From positions 62,001 to 126,000 of the forward strand of contig UWYS01000006.1 of assembly GCA_900291925.1 (NCBI GenBank): a stretch of DNA of 64,000 bases. The letters are read 5' to 3'. Made by a program: the position numbers and the translations under genes. Positions 34,218-45,259 of this stretch are shown piece after piece. Each line of letters opens with the position of its first letter. Position 1 is the stretch's first letter. The notes beneath the pieces were generated by a model. It was not told the origin of the DNA and did not search any database. It saw nothing but the letters and a program-made list of their open reading frames with translations. The stretch is from Thecaphora thlaspeos (taxonomy: Eukaryota; Basidiomycota; Ustilaginomycetes; Urocystidales; Glomosporiaceae).

Positions 34218-36327
34218 GACAGGATCCCGGGCAGCGGCACCTTTGTGCGCCCCACGGCCTCGAAGCTCTCCTACGGCTCCTCTTTTCTCGAGGCGCTCGA
34301 GGCAAAGTACCTCGCCTCGCCTCCTCGGAACGCTTCCGATCAACAGCAGCAGGAACCTCCTCGATTTGGCGTAGCAGCAGCATCGGCAGGCACTAAGCCG
34401 AAACACTCGCGCCGGAACCTGGCCGAAATGGAAATCGAGGCGCCCAACATGGACCGCGTCATCCAGAGGACGGCGCGCATCGATAAGCTCCGCCACGTCG
34501 GCCTCGGAGGCTGGAGAGCAGGCGAGGAGCTGCACAGCCACGCCAACGGAAGCCCCCGCTCTGGCGCTTCAAAGGGAGCCAAAGGAGCGCGGCGGCAACA
34601 CGACGTCGGCCAGCAGTACGCAGAGGTAGCCCTCGCCCTCGACCCTCGTCGCGGCGAGCAGGCGGGCGCAATCCGCCAGGCCTGTCCCAGTCAGTGTCCT
34701 CGACCCCTCGACCCCCCTCCTCTTCCTGCGTCGTCTGCGCGGGGTCTCACAGACTAACAAGGACTGGCGCGTCTCTCCCTCACTGCCTTCTACTTTGCCT
34801 CGCGCAGATGTGCAGTGGCTCGACCTCTCGATGTCGTTGCTGCCGAGCTGGTACGAGGTGGCCAGCGTGGCATCGGAGCTGGATCGCCTCGAGTGCCTCA
34901 TCCTCAACTTCAATCGCTTTGGCCCCGTCCCGCGGCCGGCACCGCCGCCGCACTGGGCATCGGCTTTTTCCGGCGTTAAAGACCTCCGCCTTGACGGCAC
35001 CCTGCTCACCTGGGAAGAGATGCTGGCCCTCTCGCCCGCTCTGCCCTCGCTCGAGCTCCTCCAACTTGGGCAGAATCGGCTGACCTCTCTCATGCCCCCA
35101 ACAGACGCAGCTCATACCTATGCCACCGCCACCGGAACGGTTGCCGCCGTCTTTCCTCGCCTGGAAACGCTCATCCTCGAGGACAACCTGCTCTCCTCTT
35201 GGGACGACGTGGTGGCCGGCCTCGCTGTCCTGCCCCGCCTGGAGAACCTCTACCTCACCAAGAATCTCTTCAGCGCGATCCCAGGACGTCCCGATGGCCC
35301 GCAACACGGTCCTACCTTGCTTCGTCTCAAGCATGTCGGGCTCTGCAAGAATCCCATCGCGACCTGGGAGGACCTCGACAACTTGGTGACTTGGTTCGGT
35401 ACCGGCGACTTCAGCCTCAACATCATCCCTCTGGACCAGGATAGCGTGGATGCCGGACCGACCGCGCCTCCGAACGCAGATCGGCACGCCTCTGCGCTGG
35501 TGCGGTCATTTTCCGCCCACGACTTCCGCGCCATCGCTGTAGCCCGTCTCGCTCGGCTCGAGACGCTCGACCGAACACCAGTCACGCACAGGGAACGTCG
35601 TGATGCCGAGCTCTACGTCTTTGGCAAGGTCGATGAAGGCAGCCGGTTGACAATACAAGGTGTCGGAGCGGCAGCGGCGGCAGTGATGAGCGAAGCAGGG
35701 TGGTCTTCTGAGGCGGGTGCAAGACTGACGCAGGGCGCGAGTGATGAAGCGGAGGTCGAGGGCGGTGAAGCGACGCTTGACCTCTCACTGCAGCAGAAGC
35801 GGCTGCTGTTCCCGCGCTATGACGAGCTCAGACGCAGATTCAGCCCAGAGGCAGCTGTCGCAGAGGAGCAGCGGCCGGGTAAGCCAGCCGATCCCGCCAC
35901 TGCCTCGACTGGCGCGCCCGTGGGCAATCCGTCCAAAGATGCGGCGAAGGGGACGCTGAAGGCCAAACTCGTCGAGATCCGCGTCACGCGCAGCTCGCAA
36001 GAGCCAACCGCAGATATCGGCAGCGCCATCGCCGACGGGACGGACGCTGCGGGTAACGCCGTGAAGCTGGTCTCGTCGATGCCGCTCCGCCTGGCCAAGA
36101 TCAAACTGGCCAAGCTGGCCGGCGCGAGGCCTGTCCAGGTCAAGTCGCTCTGGGCCATCATTGGCTGTGGAGGCGGCGTCAAGCAGCAGCAGCAGCAGGG
36201 ACGAGGGCCGAACGGAGAACGAGGCGGCGGCGGAAGGTTGGTGGTAGAACTTGACGATATGTCCAAGGACCTGCTGTGGTACAGCGTCGGCAGCGGAGAC
36301 CAGATCGTCGTCGTCGTAGAGGAGTAA
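33871..36327 (+). CDS. tubulin-folding cofactor E (CAP-Gly, LRR, ubiquitin-like)
   Basis: Three exons: 33871-34085, 34223-34689 and 34808-36327 (phases 2, 1), 733 residues. The CAP-Gly domain (about 20-80) contains YVGAVPPTAGVWLGIEWDDP, GKHDGT and RYFDVRIPGSGTFVRP. Leucine-rich repeats follow (VQWLDLSMSLLPSWYEVAS, LECLILNFNRF, LETLILEDNLLSSWDDV, LENLYLTKN), and a C-terminal ubiquitin-like fold ends DLLWYSVGSGDQIVVVVEE. This is TBCE (yeast Pac2), which with cofactors C, D and A assembles alpha/beta-tubulin. The donor of intron 2 is GTCAGT (34690); it is the only in-phase choice and restores ACPNVQWLDLS. A poly-Gln codes for CAGCAGCAG near 36183. It is longer than yeast Pac2 (518 aa). Confidence 0.92.
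34179..34214 (+). repeat. (CTG)12 microsatellite in TBCE intron 1
   Basis: Twelve perfect CTG units, ending 8 bases before the acceptor CAG at 34220-34222. It sits in the same place as the CTG tract in the dynactin intron: just before the 3' splice site of the intron after the CAP-Gly exon. Confidence 0.95.
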
Positions 36328-38474
36328 GACTAGATGCGATTCTCGGTCGCAAAGGTGCGCGAAGGGACCGCCATTGCTTTCCGAGGCACGTCGATCAGCG
36401 CAGCCTGCGACTCGCTGCTGTTTGTATTAATCCGACGAAAGACATGTGGCGACTCCTCATTTTCACCATCACCGCCTGCTTGCTTTGTAGCGTTTAGGCA
36501 ATGGAAGTACTGTCCCTCCTGGACCCTCTGGTGGCCCAGCACGTCAGCGCAGGAGGGCGGGACACGCTCCGCCATGAAACGAGATTGTCCGCACCGCAGC
36601 ATCACAATGCGTCGACATCTACCTTCTCTCCCCGCTCGCCTGGATCCGAGCCCGATGGGTTGGCCAGCTCAGACCGGATCATGGATCCAAGCGCACACCA
36701 TCGAGCATCTGTGGGCACCCTCGTATGTACCGGCACATCATGGTAGGAGCGGACTTTTTCCCAGTTGCGCCTCTCTTGCGCACCCCACAATATCCTTCTT
36801 CCCTTCTCACACATTACAACTCCAACTCAGTCGACCTAGAATGACTATTTGTTGTCCTCTTTTTTTTCCCACATGTCATCTCCGGCGTTGCCTTCGTTTC
36901 TCTCGCCCGTAGGTACTCACTCCTCTTTCCCTCCCTAAAATGGCATTGTCGGTCTCTCTCTCTCTCTTCTCGCTGCTTCTTTCTCGCTGTTCTCTGTACC
37001 AGTGCCAGGAAATGCATGGAGCTGGCAGAATGGCCTCTTCCTGACAATTTGCGATCCCTTTTCACCACTCTGTCCCTGGTGTAGCACACAGTCTGCCTCG
37101 ACGGAAGCAGCTGACGCTCCGGTCTTCAGCCGACCGAGAAGTCAACGGAGAATCGTCAGGCAACCGAGGAGACAACGGAGAAGCAGAAAGAAAAACAATC
37201 AATCTCAACATGACGGATGTTGGGGGCCACAGTGTGATCCGCTTTTGCCGTGCGATTGTTGTCGCCACATGTCACCAGGCACCGCTGCGTCGATAATGAG
37301 GGTCGGCCGTTGTCGATTGTTCCACCAGACCGCCCAACACATCAGCTTGATGTTGTTACAAACCCATGGGAAAGTGAGGAACCATGTAGCGAAGCTAGGA
37401 AGGAGACGACATGAAACCAAAGGGAAGGAGCAGCAATTACATAACGAGCGAGGTGGGTGGACCTAGGGGAAAAAAGGGGGGCAGAGAGTTGTCGCGGCAG
37501 TGTTGGCCGACAGCGAGAAGTGTGAAGATGATGAAGGAAACCAGTCAGCCTGCAAGCAAGCTATCAGCGAGGCAATCTACCAGCAATCTGCCAGCTAGGC
37601 TTCACACAAGGCCGCAGCGCCCCACCTGATGAACCACCCAGGCACGGCCGACTTGGCCGTACCTGGTGTCCTTCCAGCTAGCGTCCTTTGCGACCTCATT
37701 ATGTACTACTGTTGAGAAGGCAGAGGGCGGATCCGACGTCCTATACCTGCATTGTGCGGCCGGGAAATGCTAGGCTAGCCTCAGACGCCCACTTGGCGAC
37801 ATAGAAACGACGCCGCCCTTCAGCTCGTAGCCTTCGCGACGCCTTCTGGCCAGCGGCCTACACCAAGGCGCACGAAAAATCTGAGCCCACCTCAATAGGC
37901 TGGACAGCCGTCTCGGTCCGTTAGATGGGGGGCTCTGCGGTTGCGCGGGAGAGTAATGACTGACAAAGCCGTAACCACTTGCAGACTGAAGTGCCAACGG
38001 TAGCAGGCGATCCTCTGCTACGTGGTCCGCCGGACCGATCGAAGGCCCCGCTCGCTGTGCATGCTCCTCCGCCCCGAGGTGAACCTATCCTTACCGCGCC
38101 TGCTACCCGGGCCCCCCCTCCTACGGTTGGCACCGAGGAAGTGGGGCGTTGCTTCAGATGAGTTGACCGGGAGGTTGGGCGGTGGGGGCGCCGTGGTGGG
38201 ACCGCTGGCGAGATATATAACCGCCGATGGGTGGGGTGCCTAGTCTCTCCATCCCCCCTTTTACGACGTTGTCCTTGCCCACGCTGTCGCTCAGACCATC
38301 ATCGTCTGGCCGTGCCAGATCCACGCAGCCAGCGCCACCTTCCCTTCCTTCCAATAGCCCCCTGATCCTTCTCTTCCTTTCGGTTCCTTCTCGCCGCCTT
38401 TTCCTGACACCTCAATATCACACCTCCTTCCCTTCCTCCGTCTCTCGTCTCACTGACCAAGAGTTCAAGGCGAG
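36328..38474. other. long intergenic region with no recognised gene
   Basis: 2.1 kb between TBCE and the membrane-protein gene, both on the plus strand. Open frames of 60-190 codons occur on both strands, but none has a recognisable motif, consistent codon composition or matching splice sites. It holds the TBCE 3' UTR and, near 38214, the TATA element of the next gene. Confidence 0.5.
38214..38220 (+). promoter_or_regulatory. TATA box of the multi-pass membrane protein gene
   Basis: TATATAA in GC-rich surroundings, 255 bases before the ATG at 38475 and followed by a pyrimidine-rich leader. Confidence 0.5.
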
Positions 38475-40760
38475 ATGGTCCGACACGACGGCAGCGAGCT
38501 CATACCGGTCCTGTTTGACTCTCATCCAAAGCCCAGCCAGCTGTTGACGCTGCAGACGTTTGCACTGGAGCAGGTCTGGTGGAACGCGCCCATCGTCGTC
38601 TCGCAGGCGCTCCTTCTCTCCGAGATCGTACGCACCTACCCCGCCGAACTCGCCATGTTCGGCCGCATCTACAAGCGTCGCAAGCCCAACATAGCAGAGA
38701 TTCTCTTCTTCACCATCAAGTATACATCGCTGCTGGCAGTGGTGGTCACCATCATCGTGCAGCTGGTGAGCAGACCTTTCCCCTCACCGCCCGGCTTCGC
38801 CCTCTTCCTGTAAAGCCGCATTTGACAGCGATGAACAGGCAGCTGACACGGGTCGTTTCGCGGAATCACTCCTGGCGTTGGCGAGTCCAGACGGGGGTCC
38901 CGAATAGCAGCATGCAGTGCAACGCCTTGTCGTGGGTCTCGAGCATCTTGACCTTTGCCATCTGCACCCTCGTCGTCATCACCCTCGCCTGGCGCAACTA
39001 TATCATCTTGCACCGCTCGCATCGCGTCCTCATCGCGCTCTGCGTGGGCCTGGTGATCCAGTTGATCCTGACCGGCTGGGCAGTCAACAACTACTATAGA
39101 GTGAGTTGTCGTCTCGATGCTCGCTCCCCCTCTACGTGATCCTTGGTGCAAGCCTGTTGACATCCACCAACTCCTTTCCTTCCACCCGGCCTCGACATGT
39201 GTCGACGCGATCTGAATACGCCAGACGCCCGTCCTCCTCCCCAACGGTCTCTGCGCCGCGATCGACGTCAGGGTGCGCTCGCACAAGCCCGCTTTTTGGG
39301 AGCTCTCGACGTTTTGGTACGTGCTCTTCAACTGTCTCTTCGACCTGGTCATGGTGGCCTCCTCGTCGTACCAACTCTGGCGCTCGGCCCGCAGTCCGTT
39401 GGGCTTTGCACGCATCTCTGCGCTGCTCTTCAACAACAACATCCACTATGCCCTGTGCGTCGATCTGTCCAACATGATTGAGCTCGTCGCGATTCTCGCC
39501 TACCGCGACGTCATTCCGGACTACCAGTTCCTCAACATCGCCATCCAGGCCATGACGGGCATGCAGTTGCTGATCAGCGAGCAGAACGCAGTCTACAATC
39601 GACAGGGCACCTCGGCACCCACATACAACCTTCCCTTGCTCGAATCCAGGGGCCTGGGATCCGGATGCACAGCGGTCGGGAGCAGCACTTCCATCGTCGC
39701 GCGCAAGGGTCCTTCGGTATCGGCCGTTGCAGCAGTGGCGAGGAAGGCGACGGTCCAGAAGGAGAGCGACGCCGAGCAGATGGCCGGAGTGAGTGTGTCG
39801 ATCGCGTTCGATCTGTCGGAAAGATCCATACATACACCGCTGCCGTTCAGCGATCGCGAGTGCGACGCGGAGAGGTCTATGCCTCCGCCGCCTTTGCCCT
39901 CCAAGAATGGAGAATCGACCAACGACACCATCCCCTCGTCGACCAAGGGCCCCACCAACCTCTCCAGCAACGCCACTGCCATCGGTAATCGATGCTCGAA
40001 GCGCCTCTTCACACCGGACAGCTCGCGGTCAGACGTGTCGCTTCTCCGAACAGGAGGCATGGACGGTCGCAAGAACGAACAGGGTGTCATGATCAATAGC
40101 ACGAGGACGACGCAAACGATCGACTTCTCTCACTCTACTTCGACCCTGTCCGCCTACGATGTGGACAACGACGCGAGCGAGTCGTACTGTTCTCGTTCGA
40201 TGCTTCACCACGCGCAGGATGTCTCTCCTTCTGTCCCTTTGTCGTTGCCTGCAGGCACCCCACCCGGCCGCACCATCTCGTCGGCCCAAGAGGCAAACGG
40301 ACCGCCGAACTCGTCTCCATCCCGACCTCCCCTTCGAAGCCACACACCCATCCCCTACCTCCCTCCGCTCCTAACCGGCCATCCGTATCAACAGCGTCCC
40401 CGTACCGCCTCGAGCACGGCGTCAAGCAGTATCAGCCCATCCTACACACGTCCCCAGACGGCGTCATCGTCGGTCGCAACGGCCCATGCTACCGAAGGCG
40501 TCGATATCGAGTATGAAGAGGTCGACGAGGAGAGCGAGACGGAATCTCGGAGAGCAGGCAGAGCAACAGGAACAAGTGCAGCAACAGCAGCAGCAGGAAG
40601 GGGAGAAGATGAAGATGCAGAGACGTCCATGTCCTCCCGGTTCTCCGCTGATGAACCTCATCTTCGGAACAAGGGCAGTCTGGCGAGTATGGGAGGAAAG
40701 GTACCCGCCCCTTTCAAAGGCGTAAAGGGGAAACTCGACTCGCTCAGGGGCAGAAGTTAG
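38475..40760 (+). CDS. fungal multi-pass (about 6-7 TM) membrane protein with long cytosolic tail
   Basis: Three exons: 38475-38765, 38891-39100 and 39225-40760 (phase 0 throughout), 678 residues. Hydrophobic segments include NAPIVVSQALLLSEIV, ILFFTIKYTSLLAVVVTIIV, SSILTFAICTLVVITLAW, VLIALCVGLVIQLILTGWAV, FWYVLFNCLFDLVMVASSSY, a polar one (NIHYALCVDLSNMIELVAIL) and FLNIAIQAMTGMQLLI. They occupy the first 250 residues, like the uncharacterised basidiomycete integral membrane proteins with GPCR-like topology. The remaining about 420 residues are disordered and Ser/Thr/Pro-rich, probably a regulated cytosolic tail. No ligand or transport motif is seen. An alternative acceptor at 38842 is also in phase and would add 16 residues. 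Confidence 0.75.
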
Positions 40761-41430
40761 ATGCGCAACCGACAGGGTGGCGTAGACGGCACGACGACGC
40801 CGACGGTGGAACCTCGTCTTTCGCGGGCTGAGTCGTGTCGATGCTCCCTCTCTCCCTCTCTCCCTCTCGCTCTTCGTTCATCGTAGTTGTATCGTTTCGC
40901 CTTTGTCCTTTGCTCACAGACACGTTGACTCTTCCGCCCTCTGCACCTTGCCTTGTCTCGAAACGTCGCTACGTGTAGTCTCTCGGTCATCCGTCACCGT
41001 ATGCGTCCTTCCTCTTCCCTTTTCGCCCGATCTTCCCTCGTTGTCAAGCCCGGCCCGGCCCTGCCTCTCGCTTCTAGTCTAGACCAAGCCAACCTCTCCT
41101 TGTCTGATCTTTCCAACTGGTTTATTCCGTAATTTCACTACATTTCTCTTTCCTTTTCTCTCGCGTTTCAAGCACAGCCCGCAAGATCACAAGACGACGA
41201 AAGAGGCAAGGACAATCGAGAATCGACGGATTCTTACCCTGTCGAAGAACATCTGGCCTCGCAGTCGAGATTGTGTAGGACGGGTATGAGCTGAATCGTC
41301 TTGCCCTCACCCGTGTACATAGTAGATGCATCTCTTCCCTGTTGCGCATGCGACGGAATGAGGTCGGCAAGAGGAATACATACCACGGTGCGAGGATTCC
41401 TTAGCATTACTGTATCTATGTCATCTTGCC
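40761..41430. other. convergent intergenic region
   Basis: 670 bases between the stop of the membrane protein (+) and the small minus-strand gene. A CTCTCTCCCT tract lies near 40848-40870. No gene seen. Confidence 0.45.
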
Positions 41431-41879
41431 TTATAGTCCCAGATCCGAGCCTGAACCCCCCTCTTCATTGACCGGAAGGAAAGGGAAGCAAGTATCGTCC
41501 AGACCTGTTCGTCGCGCTTTCTCCGGGCAAATGGTTGGGATGAATGGAAAGAGTAAGGTCGTACGTAGCTGCACGGTGTCCACCCTGGTCAGAGACTCGA
41601 GGACGTCGGGGTAGCGTTTTCGCATCAGCGCGAAGAGGGTTCGCGACGCTGTAACGAGGCGAAACGAGGAACCCGACCTGTTCTCGTCTTACGTACCTCT
41701 CGGTCAATGACTCTGTCCAAGAGATTGAGTTCGTCGTTCTTCCTCCTGAACCGTAAGAACTCCGTGTGTGCGACTTCGTAGACTGCGAGTCGACATAGCA
41801 GATAGAAAGTCGTACCAGCTTCAACGAACTGACTCTCCCAATCACCTTGAACGGTGATTTTGACGTTCAACTTGTCCAT
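41431..41879 (-). CDS. small spliced gene of unknown function
   Basis: Two exons, 41879-41693 and 41648-41431, joined by a 44-nt intron (donor GTAAGA, acceptor TTACAG, phase 1), 134 residues. The protein starts MDKLNVKITVQGDWESQFVE, continues TFYLLCRLAVYEVAHTEFLR and NDELNLLDRVIDREV, and after the junction reads RTLFALMRKRYPDVLESLTR. It has balanced amino-acid use rather than the Arg/Pro/Ser bias of shadow ORFs, which is the main reason to believe it. A further 60-nt in-frame intron (GTACGA to AACAG, about 41573 to 41514) would remove 20 residues near the end. No family is recognised. It could also be a remnant of a longer gene. Confidence 0.4.
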
Positions 41880-42789
41880 TCCCTTAGCTTGCCAAGATGA
41901 ACGACGGTCGAAGCGAGACGCAGTCGGCAGGGAGGTTGATCACCGTCGCAGACTTGCTTGCATCTTGACAACGGCCATGCACCATGCAGTCGTCATCATG
42001 CCATGCACGTCACGCGGGGGGGGGGGGGGGGGGGGGGCGTGATGCTCGGAGTTGCGCGGTAAGCGTCCCGGCAGACCGGTAGCCTGCCAAGTCGCCAACG
42101 CCTCCAGGCGAAGCGTAGCGAGCGGCAGCGCAGCATAGAGGTCGCGCCGTGCCGTTCTCTGATCTTGACCGACATCATTTCCTGCGTCTTTCGTCAGGGT
42201 CCGTTTCTGGGTGCTCCTTTCTCCCTGTCCTCTCCTACTCACTGGGGTTGCTCGCTACTTACTCTGTCGGCCTCTTCACCTTCAGATATTGTTGGCGTCG
42301 TCTTGTCGTTTGGCCACTTCGACCGCTGTTGACCTGATCCTCTTCCGATACCTGCGCTACATAGCGTGGCGATGCCTCTTGTGCCATGTCAAGGGGGTCG
42401 GTTGTCCTGTGTATGTATGTACGTAGACGTTAGACCGTCACGTCACAGCGCGCACGCACACACGCACCCAAGGCGCCGCAGGACTCGGCACGCTTACGGC
42501 ACATGCCTTGTGCGTCGGATCTGGGCCACAGGCAACGGAACGCGCGTGCGCATGCTGTAGATGCTGCTGTCGATCAATGCATCGTGCCGCCACGGCGCAT
42601 CGAGCAATCCTCCGCTGTTTGATGCCAGGCCGGCAGTTTGGGATCGTCGGTTGTCGTTCCCTCTCCCTCTTGCGTCGAGGGCATCGTTGACGGGCTTGCT
42701 CCCTTTTCCATATTGCTTTGATGGATCCTTCGAGGAGCTCGCCTCCTTAACTCCGTTACCTCGCAGACCCTGCGTGAATTGACGCTTCC
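41880..42789. other. intergenic region with a G22 homopolymer
   Basis: 910 bases. A run of 22 G lies at 42016-42037, flanked by imperfect inverted arms (CACGTCACG on the left, CGTGATG on the right). Short ORFs on the plus strand (42149-42700) have no supporting motif. Confidence 0.5.
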
Positions 42790-43372
42790 ATGGCTACGAC
42801 AAGCGGCGAGCGGCGATTAGGCAAACATAAGTACGACGATGACCGGTTCCGCTGTACCGTAGAGCAGAATGAGCTGCGGAACCTCATGCGCCCCGGAAAG
42901 GTTCGTCGAATCTCGAGCAAACACGCTGAGTTCGAACCGGCAAGGGTCTACGTTACTTGCCTCTCCTCAGTCTTGCTGTACCTGTCTGTGGAAATCTTCG
43001 TTGGCGTGGAACTGCCTTTAATACTGGGCTCCGGTTGCGGCTGAAGGGAGTCAGTGGCTCAGCCTTAGCCTGAACAATAGATTCAGATCGGAAAGATAGT
43101 GCTCCAAGAGTCGTTCCCGAAGATCGGCCCAACGACGATCTTTGCTTTGTTTTCCTGTCTACTGTCAGGTATTGCAAATCCCCTCACCATGGCGCCGCTG
43201 GTGTATGAACATACGCAGGATGCCCAGGAGCCGCAAGCGGGCGATGCTTGCTGCTATCGACGTCGACGACGCCGGTTCACGCCGGCTCCAAGGTGGATGG
43301 GCTATGATGGAGCGTGCTCGCTTTTGCACTCGCCGCCCCGACCCACACGCAATCATCCTTGGAGTGCGATGA
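42790..43372 (+). CDS. possible strongly diverged histone-fold (H2A-like) gene or relic
   Basis: The first frame (ATG 42790, open to a TGA ending 43044) encodes a basic protein with ELRNLMRPGKVRRISS and CLSSVLLYLSVEIFVG. The latter lines up without gaps with the H2A alpha-2 segment YLAAVLEYLTAEILELAG (8 of 18 positions identical or conservative by eye). A second frame reads RKRAMLAAIDVDDAGSRRLQ (about 43229-43288), similar to the H2A alpha-3/docking segment PRHLQLAIRNDEELNKLL, and ends at 43372. Splicing between them is possible (weak GTTGGC/GTGGAA donors; AG acceptors near 43080-43092 and at 43169) but I could not find one convincing model. It could be a decayed H2A copy, a divergent variant, or chance similarity. 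Confidence 0.25.
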
Positions 43373-45259
43373 CGATCAACGGACCGCCTTGTGGACAAGA
43401 GAGACGGCCTTTGAAGCGCACGCTTGCACGCGGCACATTGACAAACACGGTTGCGACCAAAGAGGCGGTGTATGGCTGAGTGGCGTAGAGAGATGGCAAG
43501 GAATAGTCTGCAATGCAAGCTTACCTGCTGCTGCTGCTGCTGCTGCTGTTCGACTCGACGACAGTAGCTAAGTAGCCTGGCGATAGGATGATGTGGTCAG
43601 GATGGAGGAAAGCTGCAACGGACTGCCTCGTTGGATAAAAGCGGCGACAGCCGATCTTGGGAATGGGGAGGGGAGCAAGGCTGGAGGGCATGCGCGGACC
43701 CAAGCCTGCGACGGCTGACCCAAGGCGCACGCACGCGGTCGCGCCACCCAACGGAACAAAGGCACGCAACGGCACCGCGCGGAACAGCCGAGCGGCACAT
43801 CCGAACGGCACATCCGAACGGCACATCCGAACGGCACATCCGAACGGCACATCCGAGACTCAGCTCAGCATCTCTGCTCGTCGCCTCGTCGTCGCAACCG
43901 CGTCCCATGCCGCTCCCCCTCCCTTCCATACCGCCAGCCAGCCAGCCAGCCAGCCCGTCGCCATCGCGTCGCGCTTTTCTATATTGAGGGAGTCGCGCCC
44001 GCTGGCCAATGTCGCTGTGGACGGCGTCGAACATCGAGCCGCCTCGAACAGGATCGAGGCAAACGACCCAGCGGGCAGAGGTGGTGTAGTGAGGCAGAGG
44101 CAGAGGCAGGCGGAGGTGGGTTGCTTGCCCCCCTGCCGCCGCTCTCGTGCTTCCTGTGACGCATTGGCAATCGACACCCGGCACCCGACACCCGACACCC
44201 GGCACCCGGCACCCGGAAACTGCGCCTGGCACAAAAAGCGGAGCGGAGCGAAACGCGAGCCAGCCAGCAGGCGAGAGAGCAAGCGCGCGCACAGACCCTA
44301 GCCTGACCTCTGCGCTGCGAAATTTGCCAGCCGGCTCGCCCGCCCGCTGGGGATGGATGGACGGACGCGCGCCCTGCCAAAGGGTCCCCCCCATCCCTGG
44401 CTCTGCTGCCTGCTCTGCTGCCTGCTCTGGCGCCGCCGCCTCAGCTCGCCCGTCCGTCCGTTTGTGGGCTGACATCCTCTCCTCGTCGCCCTTTCCTCCT
44501 CCTCACCCGGCCTCGCCCCAGCCTCGCTCATCCCCATTGCATTCCCATTCCTATCCTCATCCCCCCCCCCCCCCCTCCTGGTCTCCGGCGGTTGCTGTCC
44601 CATCTCACCCTGTCAACCCCTGGCTTTGAACCCCGACCTTGGCTCCCCCCGTTCTCACCTGCCCCCTATCACCCTCATCGTCCTCTTCCCGCTCGCTTCC
44701 ACCCCTCCAGCGGCATCTTTGCCCCACCTCCTGCCTCTCGCTCCTCGCCCCTCGCCCCTCGCCCCTCGCCCCTCGCCCCTCACCTCGTCCAGCTCGCCGC
44801 GCGCGAAGCCCGCACTGTGTAGCCTTCCTTACGACGCTCGATACCAGCACCTCATTACCACCACTACCACCATCACCACCACTGCTGTCATTACCGCCGC
44901 GACTCGACGGCGGCCTATACCCTGCCTAGCACCGATACCGGATACCTGCTCAGCCGGCTTAACTCACACGTCCATCGACTCCATAAGCGTCAGGCTCCGT
45001 CGACCGCTCCTTCGCCTTTGGATCCCGGAGCCCTTGTTCTCGCGACCCGGCGCACTCCTTCCCTCTCTCATGGTCACCTTCCTTTGAGGGCCCTTTCCCT
45101 CCGGCTCCCCGGCTCTTCGTCTCATCACCTACAGCGCGACACTCACTCGCACATCCAGCGTCCTCGCCGTTGTAGCCGCAGTTGCAGACGCTGCCGTTTA
45201 GTACCATCTTCACCGACGTCCATCGACCTCATCGCGCCGCGCCTCGACGAGGCAGGAGC
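43373..45259. other. repeat-laden upstream region of the RhoGEF gene
   Basis: 1.9 kb with (CTG)8 at 43525-43548, a 13-bp tandem repeat (43788-43852), CCAG tetramers near 43931-43955, 7-bp CACCCG(G/A) repeats (44173-44217), CTGCTCTGCTGC repeats near 44400-44430, a C run at about 44562-44575 and CTCGCCC repeats (44744-44780). All ORFs over it are translations of these repeats. The last 400 bases are pyrimidine-rich and probably the RhoGEF leader. Confidence 0.6.
43788..43852 (+). repeat. 13-bp tandem repeat, 5 copies
   Basis: Unit CCGAACGGCACAT; the first copy has CCGAGCGG, the following four are identical. A period of 13 opens reading frames on both strands. Confidence 0.95.

Noticed and set aside
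36334..36912. 192-codon plus-strand ORF downstream of TBCE
   Set aside because: Composition is not protein-like, with many Trp/Cys/His/Pro; no family motif and it overlaps the expected TBCE 3' UTR.
43597..44475. 292-codon minus-strand ORF with MCRSDVPFGCAVR repeats
   Set aside because: The repeats are the 13-bp tandem array read in frame; no gene-like features elsewhere.
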